From Melaminivora alkalimesophila (GTDB lineage: Bacteria > Pseudomonadota > Gammaproteobacteria > Burkholderiales > Burkholderiaceae_C): a stretch of 9,265 nt of DNA. Shown piece after piece: positions 5,835 to 9,265 of the stretch. The notes under the pieces are model-generated. The model had not been told where the DNA came from. It saw only the letters and a list, made by a program, of their open reading frames with translations, and searched no databases. Location of the stretch: positions 1 to 9,265 of the forward strand of contig NZ_ALEE01000378.1 of NCBI RefSeq assembly GCF_000282995.1. The letters are read 5' to 3'. Position numbers and translations under genes: made by a program. The stretch's first letter is position 1; every line of letters begins with the position of its first letter.

Positions 5835-7373
5835 TCAGCGGCTTGAAAACGCGACGGGGGCGGCAGCGCCCCGCAGCGGATGGGTTGCGGTCGATGCCGT
5901 CGTGGATACGTCCCAGCCACCACCAAGGGCCTTGTACAGCGCCACCAGTTGCACGGCGGCGTTGGTATGCGCGCGTGCGGCTGCGGTTTCTGCCTCGTGC
6001 AGACTGCGCTGGGCAGCCAGCAGTTCGACCAGCGCAATGTCGCCCGCCGCGTAGCGCGCCTTGGCGTGGCCGTAGCTGGTGCGCGCGGCATCCAGTGCCA
6101 TACCGCGGCGCTCCAGTGTGTCCAGCCCGCCGTGGTAGTCGCCAAGCGCGCGCTCGGCATCGCCCAGCGCCGCCAGCACGGCCTGCTCATAGGCCAGCGC
6201 GGCCTGTCGCTCGGCCGCCTCGCGTGCCCGAATTTCGGCTCGCACACGGCCACCGTCGAACAGGCGCCAGGAAATCAGCGGCAGGATGGAAAAACGCGAG
6301 CTGGATGCATCGAACCAATCGCCCGTACTGAGCGCTTGGAACCCGCCGCCGACACCGATGGAGAGTTTGGGGAACAACTCGGCCGTGGCCACGCCGATGT
6401 CGGCGGAACTCGCTGCCAGGTGACGTTCCGCAGCCAGCACGTCCGGGCGCCGGCGCAGCATCTCTGCGCGCTCGCCCACCGGCAGCGCCCGCAGCGTGCT
6501 CGGCGTCAAGGGGCCATCCAGCAGTGCCAGCTCCCGCTCCGGCGGCGCGCCCAGCAGCACGCCCAGGCTGAGTATCGCGGCGCGCTGACGCGCCTGGATA
6601 TCCGGGATGAGCGCGTTGACTGCTGTCCATTGGGCGTACGCCGCCTCCACGTCGGCGGCCGACGCGTCGCCCAGCGCATGCCGCAGGCGCACCAATTCCA
6701 AGGTCTGCTGCAGCGTATCCAGTGTGGCCTGTTGTGCGTGCAACTCGTAGCGGGCGCCGACGGCGGTGAACCAGGTGCGCGCGACCTCGGCCACGATGCG
6801 CATGCGTATGCCCTGCGCCTCGGCTTCGGTCGCCTGCAGGCGGGCGCTGGCGCCTTCCAGCGCCCGCCGCTTGGCCCCGAACAAGTCGGCCTCCCAGGCC
6901 GCGTCGAAGCCCGCGTCGTAGATGGTCTGCGTGGCGTCAAGGCCGGGGATCGAACCTACGGGCAGGGGTCCGTTCTCGCTTTGACGGCGCCGGTTGACGC
7001 TCGCGCCAGCGGCGGCGGTGGGCAATGCCTCGCCGGCCACACGATCGCGCAGGGCGCGTGCCTCATCGATGCGTGCCGCAGCGTGGCGCAGATCCAGGTT
7101 CTGTGCCAGCGCCGTGGCCATCAGGCGATCGAGGATGGGATCGTCCAGTGCAGACCACCATTGGCTCAAGTCTGCGGACTGGGATTCGCTTGCCAACGGC
7201 AAGCTCCAGCCGCTGCCGACGTCGACCGGCGGCGGCTCGCGGTAGTCGGGGCCCACGCTTGCGCAGGCAGTCAGCAGCACGCAGGACAGGGCCAGCGCGA
7301 GCGGACGCGCGCGCCCAGGGGTCAGGCCGGTGACGGTTGCGCGAAGAAAGGGAGTGCGGGGCTTGGATTTCAT
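5835..7373 (-). CDS. NodT/OprM-type outer-membrane efflux lipoprotein (TolC-like channel)
   Basis: The 512-residue protein is an outer-membrane factor that forms the trimeric exit duct of tripartite efflux pumps. It has a lipoprotein signal peptide, hydrophobic from about 24, with lipobox LLTAC and Cys37 as the lipidated residue. The mature start ASVGPDYREPPP is typical of the family. The two outer-membrane efflux repeats follow. The first includes QWWSALDDPILDRL and QNLDLRHAAARI-EARA; the second includes RRRPDVLAAERHLAA (308-322), IGVATAELFPKLS and SWRLFDGGRVRAEI (368-381). Length and motif order are normal. Its ATG overlaps the stop codon of the YbhR-like permease (ATGA), so the two are probably translated together and this channel likely serves that exporter. 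Such channels more often accompany RND pumps, but no RND gene is seen here. Confidence 0.93.
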   Translation of the reverse strand: MKSKPRTPFLRATVTGLTPGRARPLALALSCVLLTACASVGPDYREPPPVDVGSGWSLPLASESQSADLSQWWSALDDPILDRLMATALAQNLDLRHAAARIDEARALRDRVAGEALPTAAAGASVNRRRQSENGPLPVGSIPGLDATQTIYDAGFDAAWEADLFGAKRRALEGASARLQATEAEAQGIRMRIVAEVARTWFTAVGARYELHAQQATLDTLQQTLELVRLRHALGDASAADVEAAYAQWTAVNALIPDIQARQRAAILSLGVLLGAPPERELALLDGPLTPSTLRALPVGERAEMLRRRPDVLAAERHLAASSADIGVATAELFPKLSIGVGGGFQALSTGDWFDASSSRFSILPLISWRLFDGGRVRAEIRAREAAERQAALAYEQAVLAALGDAERALGDYHGGLDTLERRGMALDAARTSYGHAKARYAAGDIALVELLAAQRSLHEAETAAARAHTNAAVQLVALYKALGGGWDVSTTASTATHPLRGAAAPVAFSSR

Positions 7374-8488
7374 TGCAGGCGTCCTCGGACGAATACGGTG
7401 GCCATTGTCAGCGTGGCGAGGGCGATCACCGCGAGTGGCCAGAGATTGGCAAGAATGTCACCGGGCGGCATGGCCTTGAGAAAGCTGCCTTCGACGATGA
7501 TGAGGAAATGGGTCAGTGGAATGGCCTGAGCCAGCCATTGCAGGACGACAGGCATGTTTTCCACAGGCGTCGCAAAGCCGGACATCAGCACCGCCGGCAC
7601 GCCGACGGCGAACGCCCCCAGGATGGCCTGCTGCTGCGTCATGCTGACCGCGGAAATCATCAGACCGATGCCGACCACCGACAGGATGAACAGCACCAGA
7701 CTGGCGAGCAGGAGCGCAAACGAGCCCGTAAACGGGATGCCGAACAGGAAGACGCCCGCGCTGATCATGAACAGGCCCAGCGCAGTGCCAATTGCGAGTG
7801 CCGGCAGTGATTTGGAAATGATGATCTCTGGCGTCGAGGTGGGCGACACCAGCAACTGGTCGAAGGTTCCGAGTTCACGTTCGCGCGCAATCGACAGCGA
7901 GGTGATGAGCAGCGCGCTGAACAGCGCCAGGATGCCCGTCAGGCCGGGCACGATGAACCAGCGGTAGACCAGATTCGGGTTGAACCAGTGGCGCACGACC
8001 ACGGGCGTTGGTGCCTGGGCGTCGGGCACGACCTCGGCGCCGACATCGGCGGCGATGGTGGACAGATAGGCCACGGTGATCTGCCCGGAGTTGCTGCGCC
8101 GGCCATCGACCAGTACCTGCACGCGGCCACTTTCGCCGGCGGCGATGGAGCGCGAGAAATCGACGGGAATAGCGAGCGCGGCGATCACCTCGCCACGGTC
8201 GATCAGCTCGTGCAGCTGCTGCTGGCTGTCGACATGCCGGACGTGGGTGATGAAGCTGGCGCTGTCCAGGCGCTGTACCAACTCGTGCGACCACCGCCCC
8301 GCATCCTGATCGTAGACGGCGATATCGACGTTGCGCACTTCCAGCGTCGCGGCAAAGGCAGACACCAGCAACTGCAGGATCGGCGGCACGAACACCACCA
8401 TGCGGCTGCGCGGGTCGCGCAGGACGCTGAGTACTTCCTTGATGAACTGGGCGCGCAGGCGGGTGAACGAGAATGCGGAAGTCAACAT
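7370..8488 (-). CDS. ybhR: YbhR-like ABC-2 family exporter permease
   Basis: The 372-residue inner-membrane protein is one of the two permeases of a YbhGFSR-type ABC exporter. A first membrane segment (about 31-47) leads into AFAATLEV-NVDIAVYDQD, closely matching E. coli YbhR. A periplasmic domain to about 175 follows, including VLVDGRRSNSGQI and WFNPNLVYRWFIVPG. Further membrane segments lie at about 178-198, 231-250, 256-280, 289-305 and 349-367. The cytosolic AREREL-GT-DQLLVSP loop (201-216) is the typical ABC-2 coupling region facing the ATPase. E. coli YbhFSR has been linked to drug and Na+/Li+ export; the substrate here is unknown. GGAG overlapping the upstream stop lies 7 nt before the ATG at 8488. 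The assignment rests on remembered similarity to YbhR and on the gene order. Confidence 0.9.
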   Translation of the reverse strand: MLTSAFSFTRLRAQFIKEVLSVLRDPRSRMVVFVPPILQLLVSAFAATLEVRNVDIAVYDQDAGRWSHELVQRLDSASFITHVRHVDSQQQLHELIDRGEVIAALAIPVDFSRSIAAGESGRVQVLVDGRRSNSGQITVAYLSTIAADVGAEVVPDAQAPTPVVVRHWFNPNLVYRWFIVPGLTGILALFSALLITSLSIARERELGTFDQLLVSPTSTPEIIISKSLPALAIGTALGLFMISAGVFLFGIPFTGSFALLLASLVLFILSVVGIGLMISAVSMTQQQAILGAFAVGVPAVLMSGFATPVENMPVVLQWLAQAIPLTHFLIIVEGSFLKAMPPGDILANLWPLAVIALATLTMATVFVRGRLQ

Positions 8489-8492
8489 CGCG

Positions 8493-9265
8493 TCACTCCA
8501 GGTTCTTGCGCGTGGCGCGCTTGGCGATCACGAAGAACAGCCCCCCGATCGCCGCCATGGCCGCCAGGTTGGGCAGGAACACGGCCCAGATGTCGCCGAC
8601 CAGGAACACCGTCTTCAGCGAATCGACGAAGTAACGCGCCGGAACCAGCCGGGTGATGGCGCGGATCGGTGCCGGCATGGCGTCGATCTCGTACAGAAAG
8701 CCCGACAACATGAAGGCCGGCAGGAAGCCCGAGAACAGCGCAATCTGCGCGGCCAGGAACTGGTTGCGTGCCAAGGAGGAAATCAGCAGACCCTGACCCA
8801 GCGCCGGCACCATGAACACCGCCGACAGCAGCAGCAGCGCCGCCAGCGAGCCCCGCATCGGGACCCCGAACACGAACACCGCCAGCGCCGCCGCACCCAG
8901 CGTGGACAGCATGCCGAGCACGAAGTACGGCAGCAGCTTGCCGATCAGGATTTCGGCCACCGAGGCCGGCGTGGACAGCACCGCCTCCATGGTGCCGCGC
9001 TCCCATTCACGCGCCACCACCAGTGCAGTCAGCATGGTGCCGATGATGGTCATGACGATGGCGATGGCACCGGGAATCAGTGCGCGGCGGCTTTCCAGCT
9101 CGGGGTTGAACCAGTAGCGCGGTTCCAGCATGACGGCCTGCGCTGGTGCTCCGACGTCCAGTCCGGCACGCCAGGACTGGACCACGCCGCGGGCGTAGTT
9201 CTCGACGTAGTTGGCGGTATTGGGGTAGGAGCCGTCGGTGACGATCTGCACCAGCGGCTCGCTGC
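8493..9265 (-). CDS. ybhS: YbhS-like ABC-2 family exporter permease, 5' end outside window
   Basis: This is the C-terminal part, about 257 residues, of a protein that should be about 370-380 residues long. The frame stays open to the right edge (reading through 9263) and reads SEPLVQIVTDGSYPNTANY, so the GTG at 9251 is an internal codon. VTDGS-PNTAN, the RYWFNP segment and VAREWERGTMEAVLSTP match E. coli YbhS closely. Relative to that GTG, membrane segments lie at about 59-80, 107-130, 135-160, 168-186 and 224-243. The AREWERGTMEA stretch is the ABC-2 coupling loop. It is the paired permease of the YbhR-like gene, which starts 4 nt after its stop. The family ATPase (YbhF-like) and HlyD-like adaptor (YbhG-like) are expected further right but cannot be seen. 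Confidence 0.9.
   Translation of the reverse strand, partial: SEPLVQIVTDGSYPNTANYVENYARGVVQSWRAGLDVGAPAQAVMLEPRYWFNPELESRRALIPGAIAIVMTIIGTMLTALVVAREWERGTMEAVLSTPASVAEILIGKLLPYFVLGMLSTLGAAALAVFVFGVPMRGSLAALLLLSAVFMVPALGQGLLISSLARNQFLAAQIALFSGFLPAFMLSGFLYEIDAMPAPIRAITRLVPARYFVDSLKTVFLVGDIWAVFLPNLAAMAAIGGLFFVIAKRATRKNLE
8496..8499 (-). promoter_or_regulatory. Ribosome binding site of the YbhR-like permease gene
   Basis: GGAG on the minus strand lies inside the last codons of the YbhS-like gene, directly before its TGA and 7 nt before ATG 8488. Translation of the second permease is therefore likely coupled to that of the first. Confidence 0.65.

Noticed and set aside
5880..7529. 549-codon open frame on the plus strand, antisense to the efflux lipoprotein
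   Set aside because: It mirrors the strongly supported NodT-type gene in GC-rich DNA, shows no family motifs and runs past the permease/channel junction. It is a codon-bias shadow.

Overview
The window looks like GC-rich proteobacterial DNA, probably beta- or gamma-proteobacterial. The evidence is the gene families: a two-membrane ABC exporter with an outer-membrane lipoprotein channel, an LpxR-type lipid A deacylase, a periplasmic cytochrome c'-type protein and LysR regulators. I cannot name a genus. No tRNA, rRNA or CRISPR array is visible.

Left part (1-1566): decayed accessory DNA. A LysR-family regulator on the minus strand is cut short after residue 189. Its stop codon lies in a terminus that looks like the end of an IS3-type insertion sequence running off the left edge. 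About 385 bp without a convincing gene follow. Next is a second LysR gene of the same subfamily on the plus strand. It has lost its DNA-binding domain, carries a 4-nt deletion in the effector domain and stops early.

Right part (1605-9265): one tight minus-strand gene series that enters from beyond the right edge. In transcription order it holds a YbhS-like ABC-2 permease (5' end outside the window), a YbhR-like ABC-2 permease, a NodT-type outer-membrane efflux lipoprotein, a 69-residue YgaP-like (DUF2892) membrane protein, a beta-CASP metallo-beta-lactamase-fold RNase-like protein, a LOG-family nucleotide phosphoribohydrolase, an LpxR-family lipid A 3'-O-deacylase and a cytochrome c'/c-556-like protein. 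Spacings are 4 nt, overlap, 20 nt, 7 nt, overlap, overlap and 48 nt, so all but perhaps the last are very likely co-transcribed and partly translationally coupled.

The first three genes form the membrane and outer-membrane parts of a drug or ion exporter of the YbhGFSR type. The ATPase and the HlyD-like adaptor are expected just beyond the right edge. The distal genes suggest envelope remodelling (LpxR), RNA or nucleotide turnover (beta-CASP, LOG) and a periplasmic haem protein. The beta-CASP gene has a clear 1-nt frameshift that removes two conserved catalytic histidines, so it is either a pseudogene or a sequence error. No wholly new system is proven here. The most notable points are the mixed stress/envelope operon, the IS-truncated regulator and the broken nuclease.
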